The position numbers were made by a program, and so were the translations under genes. Positions 1-6,808 of a stretch of DNA of 14,403 nt are shown here, piece by piece. Where the stretch lies: positions 1-14,403 of the forward strand of contig DATEHZ010000050.1 of the NCBI GenBank assembly GCA_035279385.1. The letters are read 5' to 3'. Position 1 is the stretch's first letter. Every line of letters begins with the position of its first letter. Under the pieces are notes generated by a model. The model was not told the DNA's origin and ran no database searches. It worked only from the letters and a program-made list of their open reading frames with translations. This DNA comes from DATGJX01 sp035279385 (lineage in GTDB: Bacteria > Vulcanimicrobiota > Vulcanimicrobiia > Vulcanimicrobiales > Vulcanimicrobiaceae).

Positions 1-1
1 G

Positions 2-604
2 CCGAGAACGGAAGCGGATTTTGCGCCGGAGGGGCGCAGCGAAGGCTATCATCATTCGAAAGTCGAGCAAGAGCGTGCGGCGTTTTCCGGGCGCGTGCCC
101 GTCGTTGCGCTGCTTCCCACGGCGCCGGTTGGACCGGGCGATTGGAAACCGACGCCGACAGGGCAGATGATTCTGGAATTCGCTCGCGGGAAGATGTTTG
201 CAAAACCGCCGCGCGGCGGGCTCAATATGGTGCCGGTCGAAGACGTTGCGCGCGCGCACGTCGCCGCGCTGCGCGGCGGCGTGCCGGGCGAGCGGTATAT
301 TCTCGGCGGCGAAAATCTCTCGCTCGACGACGTGTGGGAACTGCTCTCCGGCGTTACGGGAAAACCCGTGCCGCGCTGGCGCGCGCCGTATGCGCTTGCG
401 CTGGCGATCGCGGAAGTCGACGAGATCCGCTGCCGCCTGCAAGGCTCGCAGCCGTTCGTTCCGGTCGAAGGCGTTCGCATGGCGCGCGAGCGGCGATTCG
501 CCGATAGTTCCAAAGCGCAGCGCGAATTGCACTTTCGTCCCGGCTCGGTGCGCGACGCGCTCGCTCGTGCCGTCGAGTGGTATCGCGCGAACGGATACGT
601 GTGA
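2..604 (+). CDS. hpnA: Hopanoid-associated sugar epimerase HpnA, C-terminal part (5' end outside window)
   Basis: This is the C-terminal ~200 residues of an extended short-chain dehydrogenase/epimerase; the reading frame is open to the left edge, so the start is outside. The catalytic YxxxK pair is visible as YHHSK (bases 47-61). It is followed by the family's PxGPxDxKPTPTG segment, a substrate-domain stretch with VPVEDVARAH, the ERYILGG motif and a terminal VEWYRANGY. This order matches the hopanoid-associated epimerase HpnA closely. Members are NAD(P)-dependent sugar-nucleotide epimerase/reductase-like enzymes found in hopanoid gene clusters, and their exact substrate is not settled. The GTG and ATG codons inside the frame are internal. 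The stop overlaps the GTG start of hpnG (GTGA), implying translational coupling. The N-terminal Rossmann GxxGxxG would lie upstream of the window. Confidence 0.9.
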   Translation, partial: PRTEADFAPEGRSEGYHHSKVEQERAAFSGRVPVVALLPTAPVGPGDWKPTPTGQMILEFARGKMFAKPPRGGLNMVPVEDVARAHVAALRGGVPGERYILGGENLSLDDVWELLSGVTGKPVPRWRAPYALALAIAEVDEIRCRLQGSQPFVPVEGVRMARERRFADSSKAQRELHFRPGSVRDALARAVEWYRANGYV

Positions 605-1194
605 CCGTAACGATCGTCGCGGCGACGGGTACGGAAGCGCGCGCAGCGCGCCGCCTTGCATCGCCGAACGTGCGCGTGGTCGAATGCGGGATCGCGCTCG
701 CCAAGCACCCGCAGTTCGAAGGTCTTGCCATTAGCTGCGGCCTTGCGGGCGGATTGCGTACCGGTTTGCAAACGGGCACCGTGCTCGTTCCGCGCTGCGT
801 GCGCAGGCCCGACGGCTCGCAGCTCGATTGCGACGACGCTGCGGTCGATGCGTTGACCTATGCCGCGGCGCGTTTGGGATGCGAGGTCGTTCAGGATCCG
901 CTGCTCACCAGTGAGGATCTCGTGCACGGAACCCAGCGGCAGGTGTGGGCGGCGCAGGGTTATGCGGGCGTCGATATGGAGACGGGCCTCATTGCGGCGC
1001 AGCGCGTGGCGTGCGTGCGCGTCGTGCTCGATACGCCGGCGCGCGAAATCTCGCCGGCATGGGTGCATCCGGCGCGGGCGTTGTTGCAGCCGCGCGCGTG
1101 GCTCGACTTGCCGTTTCTGATTCGGGAAGGCCCGCGCTGTTCTACGATCGCGGCGCGGATCGCGGCGCGGGCCGCGGCGGCTCTATCCGGCTAA
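601..1194 (+). CDS. hpnG: Hopanoid-associated phosphorylase/nucleosidase HpnG
   Basis: A 197-residue protein of the purine nucleoside phosphorylase fold. HpnG is known to act on adenosylhopane, releasing adenine to give ribosylhopane on the way to bacteriohopanetetrol. Visible signatures are the N-terminal strand TVTIVAATGTEARAA, the SCGLAGGL glycine motif (residues 45-52, family form SxGIAGGL) and GVDMET (residues 123-128), which holds the Asp-Met-Glu that contacts the ribose in this fold. The GTG at 601 is chosen because it overlaps the hpnA stop by four bases and leaves the first beta strand at the N-terminus; an earlier in-frame GTG at 577 would add eight residues of unrelated sequence. 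It is slightly shorter than typical HpnG. The TAA stop overlaps the stop of the opposing small gene, with no terminator between them. Confidence 0.88.
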   Translation: MTVTIVAATGTEARAARRLASPNVRVVECGIALAKHPQFEGLAISCGLAGGLRTGLQTGTVLVPRCVRRPDGSQLDCDDAAVDALTYAAARLGCEVVQDPLLTSEDLVHGTQRQVWAAQGYAGVDMETGLIAAQRVACVRVVLDTPAREISPAWVHPARALLQPRAWLDLPFLIREGPRCSTIAARIAARAAAALSG

Positions 1195-1379
1195 CGGTGC
1201 AGATCGCAACAGATCAGTTCGATGAGCGAGCCGCCGATGATCTCGCCTTCGCAGCCGCACGGCCACGTCCAGCGGCGCACGTAGGTGCACGTGCGTTCGA
1301 TCGTGCCGCGCTCCACGGTGCTGCGCGGGTTTCCCAAACGATTCGTAACGACGCTTGTATCGATAACCATCGTGGGCAT
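1191..1379 (-). CDS. Small cysteine-rich hypothetical protein (62 aa)
   Basis: A short ORF downstream of the GGDEF-EAL gene on the same strand (21-base gap), likely its last operon partner. I do not recognise the family. It has five cysteines and a terminal histidine: C31, the pair C41-G-C43, the pair C57-C58 and H61, compatible with a small metal-binding or zinc-ribbon-like fold, though not a canonical CxxC knuckle. It also has a Trp-rich stretch (RRWTWPCGC). Support for it being real is the G/C-biased third codon positions throughout, its fit between two genes, and a stop that overlaps the hpnG stop by four bases. The start is uncertain: ATG at 1379 is chosen, with GTG at 1388 and ATG at 1370 as alternatives. 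The 1379 ATG lies in the loop of a 6-bp hairpin. Confidence 0.6.
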   Translation of the reverse strand: MPTMVIDTSVVTNRLGNPRSTVERGTIERTCTYVRRWTWPCGCEGEIIGGSLIELICCDLHR

Positions 1380-1389
1380 GCTACCCACG
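1371..1389 (-). other. Hairpin with a start codon in its loop
   Basis: Perfect 6-bp arms CGTGGG and CCCACG around a 7-base loop that contains the ATG at 1379 of the small Cys-rich ORF. It lies 12 bases after the GGDEF-EAL stop. It may control translation of the small gene, or mark a processing site; no T run makes it a terminator. Confidence 0.4.
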
Positions 1390-1400
1390 CGGACGCCAAT

Positions 1401-3287
1401 TTAAGCCTTGGCTGCCTCGACCAGGAGCGTCATGGTTTCCGCCGCGAGCGCCGAGTGGAAGTGAAAACCTTGCCCGTACACGCAGCCCAGAGCAAGTAAG
1501 GCGGACGCCTGCTCGGCCGTTTCCACACCTTCCGCCGTCACGCGTAAATCGCACGCGGCGCCAAGCCGTACCAGCATCTCGATAATCTGCGCGCTCTTTT
1601 CGTGCTGAATTCCGGCGATGAACGTCTGGTCGATTTTGAACGCGTCGATCGGCAGCGACTGGATGTAGCGCAGCGATGAATAGCCGGTGCCGAAATCGTC
1701 GATGCACAAATCGACGCCGATGGCTTTGAGGCGCGCGAGCACGCCCGCAGCGCGCGATTCGCTTTGCAGAATTGAGGTCTCGGTGATTTCCAGCGTCAGC
1801 TGTCCCGGATCGATGCGATGCTTCTCCAGCAGCGCGGCGAGAAACTCGGGAAGATCCGGCTGCAGCACCTCTTGCACCGAGAGATTCACGTTGAGCGAAA
1901 TCTTGCGATCCGGCGAGAGCCGCTGCCAGCGTTCGAGATCGCGGCACGCGCTTTCGAGCACGAAACGCCCGACCGGAACCATCAAACCCATCTCTTCGGC
2001 GAGCGGCAGGAAGGCCGCGGGAGCCAGGTAGCCTTGTTCGGGATGGTTCCAGCGCAGCAGCGCTTCCACGCCTTCGACGCTTCCGCTCTCGAGTGAGACG
2101 ATCGGCTGATAGAGCACCACGAACTGCTGCTCTTCGATCGCGCTTCGCAGGTGCATGCGAAGCGAAAGCCGCCGCAGCGCCGCTTCGTGCATGCTCGGCG
2201 TGAAGACGGCGCTGCGGTTGCGCCCCTCACCTTTTGCGAAATACATTGCGGTGTCGGCGTCGCGCAGAACGTCCGCGATCGAGGTGTATCTGCGATCGAT
2301 CGGTGCGACGCCGATGCTGGCCGTCATGGCGATGTTGCGGCCGGCGATATGATACGGATGGCGCAGCGTCTCGTGGACGACGTCAAGCACGTGCGCGATT
2401 CTGCCGGGCGTCGCGCCGGCCAGCAGCACTGCGAATTCATCGCCGGCCATGCGCGCGACCACGCAGTGCTCGTCCATAACGGCGCGAAGCCGCGCCGCGG
2501 CTTCTTTGAGCACGTCGTCGCCCGCAAGATGTCCGAGCGTATCGTTGATCGATTTAAACTCGTCCAGATCCAGATAAATGACCGCGCGTTCGACGCCGTC
2601 ATGGCGTCCGAGCGCCTCGAGCGCGCGTGCCAGTTCCAGGGAGAAGACCGTGCGATTCGGCAGGCCGGTAAGCGAATCGTGTGTGGCTTCGTACTGCAAA
2701 CGGCTCTGCGAACGCGCGTTTTCCAGCGCCATGCCCATGAGGTTGACGAAGACCTGCATCGCGCGCAGTGTCTGCGCGCTCGGAATTTCGCCCCCCAGCG
2801 GTCCGTCGGGCGACATGTATCCAATCATGACGCCGTCGCGATCGTGCAGCGTGAGCACCAATGCGTCGCGTTCGTTCCACTGCATGGGATACTTGCGAAT
2901 CGGCGTGTTCGGATTTAGTCCGCTATAGATGGAGCGGTCCCAATGCGCTTCCTTTTCCGCGGGGAAGAAATAGCAGTCTTCGAAGAAGCGGACCGCATTG
3001 ACGAGCATCTCGTCGAACGCGGCGCGATCGATGCTTTCGTACAGCCGCTGGCGCGTAATCTCTTCCGGCCAGCCGAGCATGACGCGGCGGCGCAGTTCCC
3101 CGTTCGGTTCCTCGGCGGCCACCATGGTGACGTAGCGCCAACCGAAGAGATCCCGTACGCCGCAGGCGAGAGAAGTCAGTGCGGCATCGAGCGACGTCGC
3201 ACCCAGCACGTCGCGCGTGATCTCGAAGAGCCGTTCCAGTTCGGTAACGGAACCGGCTCCACTCGATAGAGCTCCGAGCGGATACAT
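1401..3287 (-). CDS. GAF-GGDEF-EAL protein, cyclic di-GMP turnover
   Basis: A 628-residue soluble signalling protein without transmembrane segments. Residues ~15-195 look like a GAF sensor domain (an LFGWRYVTMVAAEE strand and a closing helix VNLMGMALENA). The GGDEF domain begins at HDSLTGLPNR (203-212) and has AGDEF at 281-285, a variant also found in active cyclases. No RxxD inhibitory site lies at the expected place upstream. The EAL domain (~373-625) is intact: EAL 408-410, LEITET 499-504, DDFGTG 530-535, K551 and D553, E586 in AEGVE, and GQGFHFH near the end. All metal and substrate residues expected for c-di-GMP phosphodiesterase are therefore present, and hydrolysis is the safer prediction. 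The GGDEF half may be a cyclase or a GTP-sensing regulator. It starts 30 bases after the permease stop; no strong Shine-Dalgarno is seen. Confidence 0.95.
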   Translation of the reverse strand: MYPLGALSSGAGSVTELERLFEITRDVLGATSLDAALTSLACGVRDLFGWRYVTMVAAEEPNGELRRRVMLGWPEEITRQRLYESIDRAAFDEMLVNAVRFFEDCYFFPAEKEAHWDRSIYSGLNPNTPIRKYPMQWNERDALVLTLHDRDGVMIGYMSPDGPLGGEIPSAQTLRAMQVFVNLMGMALENARSQSRLQYEATHDSLTGLPNRTVFSLELARALEALGRHDGVERAVIYLDLDEFKSINDTLGHLAGDDVLKEAAARLRAVMDEHCVVARMAGDEFAVLLAGATPGRIAHVLDVVHETLRHPYHIAGRNIAMTASIGVAPIDRRYTSIADVLRDADTAMYFAKGEGRNRSAVFTPSMHEAALRRLSLRMHLRSAIEEQQFVVLYQPIVSLESGSVEGVEALLRWNHPEQGYLAPAAFLPLAEEMGLMVPVGRFVLESACRDLERWQRLSPDRKISLNVNLSVQEVLQPDLPEFLAALLEKHRIDPGQLTLEITETSILQSESRAAGVLARLKAIGVDLCIDDFGTGYSSLRYIQSLPIDAFKIDQTFIAGIQHEKSAQIIEMLVRLGAACDLRVTAEGVETAEQASALLALGCVYGQGFHFHSALAAETMTLLVEAAKA

Positions 3288-3317
3288 ACCGGGGTTGCTA
3301 TTCTTGTGCCGCGCTTC

Positions 3318-4037
3318 CTACCCTATGACGTGACGTAAAACTAACGCAAACGCTGCAACGACGAGCGCAGCCGCTACGAAAATCATGAGCCGATTCGACT
3401 TGAGTTTGAGGGAGAGGCGCGCACCGATAGGGCCGCCAAGCAAGCCGCCTGCAACCAGTGGAAGCACATCCTTCCAATTGACGTCGTTTTGCAAATAATG
3501 TGTAACGAAGCCGATCGGCGAGGTGAGCACGATCCCGAAGTGCGAGGTCGCACTGATCGCGTGCGCCGGCAGATCGGAGAAGTAGAGCAGCGAGGGTACG
3601 AGCACCACGCCGCCCCCCACGCCGAACAAACTCGAGATAAAACCCACGCCGAAGCCGGCTGCGAGCGACGCGTACCACGGCATGCCCAGAATCGTGCGTA
3701 CGTCGGCATGCTCGTCGCGATGGCGCAGCCGCTTTTCCCGGTTGAAGATGATGTCGCCGGCAACCGCGATCAAAAATGCGGCGAAGAGCCAGTCGAAAAC
3801 GTGCGCGGGCAGATGCTTGACGGCGACGGCGCCGAGAATCGAGCCCGGAAAACCCGCTGCCGCGATGAGCAGTCCGATGCGCACGTGCACGCGGCGCTGG
3901 AGCAGATACGTGAACGCACCGCTGCCGCTGTTCGCGATGACCAGTGCGAGCGAGGTTCCCGATGCTTCTGCCGGTGCGAGTCCGAAAAACAAACGCAGAA
4001 CCGGAACGATGATGAAGCCGCCGCCCAGACCGACCAT
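3318..4037 (-). CDS. TauE/SafE (TSUP) family permease; N-terminus probably extends upstream
   Basis: An integral membrane protein of the sulfite exporter TauE/SafE family, which moves sulfite, sulfonates or other small anions; the substrate cannot be told from sequence. The typical duplicated architecture is visible: GLGGGFIIVPVL (residues 3-14) in the first half and FGVGGGVVLVPSLL (138-151) in the second, each followed by several hydrophobic helices, with a charged loop (~99-115) between halves. The ATG at 4037 is the first ordinary start codon, but it falls in the middle of helix 1. The frame upstream continues in good membrane sequence (YWIYAGLFVAGLGASIFGS) up to the efp stop, so the real start is probably a non-standard codon near 4106 (ATT) or 4061 (CTG). 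It lies between efp and the GGDEF-EAL gene on the same strand. Confidence 0.92.
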   Translation of the reverse strand: MVGLGGGFIIVPVLRLFFGLAPAEASGTSLALVIANSGSGAFTYLLQRRVHVRIGLLIAAAGFPGSILGAVAVKHLPAHVFDWLFAAFLIAVAGDIIFNREKRLRHRDEHADVRTILGMPWYASLAAGFGVGFISSLFGVGGGVVLVPSLLYFSDLPAHAISATSHFGIVLTSPIGFVTHYLQNDVNWKDVLPLVAGGLLGGPIGARLSLKLKSNRLMIFVAAALVVAAFALVLRHVIG

Positions 4038-4119
4038 CGATCCGAAAATGCTCGCGCCCAGGCCGGCTACGAAGAGGCCGGCATAGATCCAGTACTCGTG
4101 TTGAATGTGCGTTGCGCGC

Positions 4120-4683
4120 TTACGTTCCGACGCGGCCGATGTAGCGCCGGTCGCGCGTGTCGATGCGGATGACGTCGCCGGGATTGACGAAGAGCGGAAC
4201 TTGAACGACCGCGCCGGTTTCGAGCGTTGCAGGTTTGGTCGTGCCCGTTGCGGTGTCGCCCTTAAAGCCCGGATCCGTTTCTTCGACTTTGAGTTCTACG
4301 TGCGCCGGCAGATCGCAGCCGATCGGATTGGTGTCGTGGAACTGTACGTCCACGACCATGCCGTCTTTGAGAAAGTCGGCGGGATCGCCGATGATGTCGC
4401 GCTGCAGCGTGACGTTCTCGAACGTCTCCTGATCCATGAAGTGGTATCCGTCGGAGTCGTTGTAGAGCATTTGCATCTGGCGATTGTCGACGGTGGCGCG
4501 CTCGAGTTTTTCACCCGCGCGGAACGTCTTCTCGACGGTCGAGCCGGTTTTGACGTTTTTCAAGCGCGTCCGCACGAAGGCCGAGCCCTTGCCCGGCTTT
4601 ACGTGCAGAAACTCGATGACCGTCCAAAGCTGGCCGTTTTCGACGATGGTTACGCCGTTTCGAAGATCGTTCGATGAAATCAT
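4120..4683 (-). CDS. efp: Translation elongation factor P
   Basis: 187 residues, the standard EF-P length. EF-P binds between the P and E sites of the ribosome and relieves stalling at proline runs. The start ATG at 4683 gives the canonical N-terminus MISSNDLRNG; an in-frame TTG at 4695 would only add MGVV. The domain I loop reads KPGKGSAFVRT, with the tip lysine K32 where E. coli has the modified K34, so this is a lysine-type EF-P. The enzyme that modifies it is not in the window. Domain III ends with VNPGDVIRIDTRDRRYIGRV, the usual C-terminal signature. It is separated from plsY by 82 bases with two GC hairpins, so it may have its own regulation. The permease frame begins right after its TAA stop. 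Confidence 0.98.
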   Translation of the reverse strand: MISSNDLRNGVTIVENGQLWTVIEFLHVKPGKGSAFVRTRLKNVKTGSTVEKTFRAGEKLERATVDNRQMQMLYNDSDGYHFMDQETFENVTLQRDIIGDPADFLKDGMVVDVQFHDTNPIGCDLPAHVELKVEETDPGFKGDTATGTTKPATLETGAVVQVPLFVNPGDVIRIDTRDRRYIGRVGT

Positions 4684-4702
4684 GACCACGCCCAATACGC
4701 AG

Positions 4703-4721
4703 CAGGGCCCGCGGAGCCCTG
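4703..4721 (-). other. GC hairpin in the efp leader
   Basis: Perfect 6-bp inverted repeat CAGGGC...GCCCTG with a 7-base loop, lying 20 bases upstream of the efp ATG in the transcript that would come from plsY. It is not followed by a T run in either direction, so it is not a textbook Rho-independent terminator. It could act as leader structure or processing site. Confidence 0.45.
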
Positions 4722-4745
4722 TCTAAAGGAAGGGCCGGGCGGGTT

Positions 4746-4762
4746 GGGCGGCGGCAGCGCCC
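4746..4762 (-). other. GC hairpin just after the plsY stop
   Basis: Inverted repeat GGGCG...CGCCC with a 7-base loop, starting three bases after the plsY TAA. No T tract follows on the minus strand. It may stabilise or trim the plsY 3' end; a function is not proven by sequence, and such short GC stems arise easily in this composition. Confidence 0.35.
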
Positions 4763-4765
4763 GCG

Positions 4766-5383
4766 TTAGTCCGGTGCGCGTCTGCGGCGCAGGAACGGAA
4801 TGCCGCTCTCGCGGCCTGCACGGATGCGCGCGACGTTCTCACGGTGCGTATAAAACACCAGAATCGCGGCGAAAACGCCGTAACCGGTCAGCCACGCGTC
4901 GCGCGTGAAGTACCACAGCGCGATCGGCGCAACGACGTGCGCGAGCATCGAGCCGACCGAAGAATAGGTGGTCGAGAGCGCTCCCACGAGCCAGCCGCAG
5001 ATCGACGCGACGCCCGACGGCCACGAGAGCGCGAAGATCGCTCCGAACGAGGTCGCAACGCCTTTTCCGCCCTTGAAGTTCAGCCAGGGGGAGAAACAAT
5101 GTCCGAGCACCGCGCATGCCGCGACGATTGCGGCCGCATGCGTGTCGTGCAGAAACAGCACGACGAGCAGCGCGGGGACGACGCCCTTGGCGGCGTCTAG
5201 AATCAGCACGGAGACCGCGCCCGTCTTGCCCAGCGTGCGAAGCGCGTTCATCGCGCCGATGTTGCCGCTGCCGGACTGACGGATGTCGCGATGGTAGAAC
5301 AGCCGTGAGATCACGACGCCGAACGGAATCGATCCGAGCAAGAACGCGCCGATCGCGAGGCCTGCGTACGCGCCCACGCTCAT
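4766..5383 (-). CDS. plsY: Acyl-phosphate:glycerol-3-phosphate acyltransferase PlsY
   Basis: A 205-residue polytopic inner-membrane enzyme that transfers an acyl group from acyl-phosphate (made by PlsX) to glycerol-3-phosphate, giving lysophosphatidate, the first step of phospholipid synthesis. All three family motifs are visible: SGSGNIGAMN (37-46; Met replaces the usual Thr), GHCFSPWLNFKGGKGVAT (94-111) and HRENVARIRAGRES (180-193). GSIPFG (17-22) closes the first helix. Five or so hydrophobic helices and an Arg-rich C-terminus fit the family. The ATG overlaps the der stop in an ATGA arrangement, so the two are translationally coupled; der-plsY neighbours are common in other phyla. Confidence 0.97.
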   Translation of the reverse strand: MSVGAYAGLAIGAFLLGSIPFGVVISRLFYHRDIRQSGSGNIGAMNALRTLGKTGAVSVLILDAAKGVVPALLVVLFLHDTHAAAIVAACAVLGHCFSPWLNFKGGKGVATSFGAIFALSWPSGVASICGWLVGALSTTYSSVGSMLAHVVAPIALWYFTRDAWLTGYGVFAAILVFYTHRENVARIRAGRESGIPFLRRRRAPD

Positions 5384-6729
5384 TCCTGGAGTTCTCCGCG
5401 CGAGCGTTCGCGGAATTCCAGTGCGAGCGGCACGCCTTCGAAATCGAAGTGCTGCCTAATGATGTTCTCCAAAAACCGCTTGTACGAGGTCTGCACCAAT
5501 TCCGGGTCGTTGCAGTGAAAGACGAACAGCGGCGGATGTGCGGCCGGCTGCGAGCAATAGTAGATCTTGAACGGTTTGCCGCCGGGAGCCGGCGCCGGAT
5601 GCGCGAGCGTAGCGTCGCGAATGACCGAATTGAGTTGCGCGGTCGGAACGTGTCGATCCAGATTGTTCGCGACGCGCATCACGAGCGGCATGAGACTGCC
5701 CAGGCGCCGCCGGGTCTTCGCCGAGAGAAACGTCACCGGCGCGAAGCGCGCAAACGGAACTTGCTCGTAGATCACGTTGATGAGTTCGCCTTGGCTGTAC
5801 TCACCTTGCTCGCGCGCGAGATCCCATTTGTTGCCGACGATGATCAGGCCCTTGCGCTCTTCCAAGATCATGCCGGCCAAGCGGCGTTCCTGCGCCTGCA
5901 TTCCGTGCATCGCATCGAAGAGCAGCAGCGCGATGTCGCAGCGGTTGATCGCCGAAATCGAGCGCAGCGCGGAGTAATATTCAATCGCGCCGTGCGCCTG
6001 CGGCTTCTTGCGCACGCCGGCCGTGTCGATCAGACGGATGCGGTGCTCGTGAAATTGGAAGATCGTGTCGATCGCGTCGCGGGTGGTGCCGGGAACGTCG
6101 GAGACGACGGCGCGTTCCTCGCCGAGCATCGCGTTGAGCAGGGAACTCTTGCCGACGTTCGGGCGCCCCACGAGCGCGAGTGAAATCTCGCCGTGCAGAT
6201 CGGGCGGCGGCGCCTGCTCGGGCAAATGTTCGACCACCCGATCGAGCAAGTCGCCCGTGCCTTCACCGTGAATGGCCGAGACCGCAATCGGTTCGCCGAA
6301 GCCGAGCGCCGAGAATTCGCCGTACACCGAGACGGCCGCGGACGGCGATTCCGCTTTGTTGGCAACCAGCAGCACGGGCCTGCGCGTACGGCGCAGAATG
6401 CGCGCGACTTCTTCGTCGAGCGGATTGCGGCCGGACGCGGCGTCCACCACGAAAATTATCGCGTCGGATTCATTTGCCGCCGCTTCCGCTTGGCGGCGCG
6501 TGGAGACGGCGATGTGATCGCCGTCTTTGTCCTGCTCCGGGTCGATGCCGGCGGTGTCGACGAGGCTGAACGTGCGGGCTCGCCATTCGCACAGACCGTA
6601 GAGCCGGTCGCGCGTGACGCCCGGTGTGTCTTCGACGATGGCTAGACGCTGTCCGATGAGGCGGTTGAAGAGTGCGCTCTTGCCCACGTTCGGGCGGCCG
6701 ACGATTGCGACGCTCGCCGGCCGAAGCAT
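5380..6729 (-). CDS. der: Ribosome biogenesis GTPase Der (EngA)
   Basis: A 449-residue tandem GTPase needed for 50S subunit maturation. The first G domain has GRPNVGKS (11-18), the switch-I DTPGVTRD (34-41), DTAG (58-61) and NKAE (124-127); the last has Glu where NKxD is usual, a variant also found in some other Der proteins such as that of Thermotoga. The second G domain has GRPNVGKS (188-195), DVPGTTRD, DTAG and GNKWD. The C-terminal KH-like domain follows (GKPFKIYYCSQ, PPLFVFHCNDP). The ATG at 6729 gives the canonical start MLRPASVAIVGRPNVGKS with a GGCGG just upstream; an in-frame GTG at 6768 would add 13 unconserved residues. It is the first gene of the leftward operon and diverges from the PEGA gene. 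Confidence 0.97.
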   Translation of the reverse strand: MLRPASVAIVGRPNVGKSALFNRLIGQRLAIVEDTPGVTRDRLYGLCEWRARTFSLVDTAGIDPEQDKDGDHIAVSTRRQAEAAANESDAIIFVVDAASGRNPLDEEVARILRRTRRPVLLVANKAESPSAAVSVYGEFSALGFGEPIAVSAIHGEGTGDLLDRVVEHLPEQAPPPDLHGEISLALVGRPNVGKSSLLNAMLGEERAVVSDVPGTTRDAIDTIFQFHEHRIRLIDTAGVRKKPQAHGAIEYYSALRSISAINRCDIALLLFDAMHGMQAQERRLAGMILEERKGLIIVGNKWDLAREQGEYSQGELINVIYEQVPFARFAPVTFLSAKTRRRLGSLMPLVMRVANNLDRHVPTAQLNSVIRDATLAHPAPAPGGKPFKIYYCSQPAAHPPLFVFHCNDPELVQTSYKRFLENIIRQHFDFEGVPLALEFRERSRGELQE

Positions 6730-6808
6730 CGCGCCGCCGTACTGATCTGAGTCTGTGGGTGGTTGCACGCCGTGGGAGATTCCGGACGCCGCGGGGTATT
6801 CCCGCGCA
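6730..6808. promoter_or_regulatory. Divergent intergenic region between der and the PEGA gene
   Basis: 79 bases separate the two start codons, and this is the only divergent junction in the window, so promoters for both the leftward and rightward operons should lie here or just inside the flanking genes. I see no convincing -35/-10 pair in either direction. The right end holds an inverted repeat (6790-6806). Confidence 0.5.
6790..6806 (+). other. Inverted repeat touching the PEGA gene start
   Basis: Perfect 6-bp arms CGCGGG and CCCGCG around the 5-base loop GTATT, ending two bases before the chosen ATG at 6809. In RNA it would enclose the region where a ribosome binding site is expected; in DNA it could be an operator half-site pair. 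The same strand shows no other good Shine-Dalgarno. Confidence 0.45.

Noticed and set aside
52..1068. 338-residue minus-strand frame opposite hpnA and hpnG
   Set aside because: It is Arg-rich shadow of two recognisable hopanoid genes.
2151..2918. 255-residue plus-strand frame opposite the GGDEF-EAL gene
   Set aside because: It is antisense to intact GGDEF domain sequence, with shadow composition.
4696..4765. Rho-independent terminator between plsY and efp
   Set aside because: The hairpins are real but no T run follows on the transcribed strand.
6730..6808. Sigma-70 promoter with TTGCAC at 6763-6768
   Set aside because: No acceptable -10 hexamer lies at 16-18 bases, so the match is not supported.
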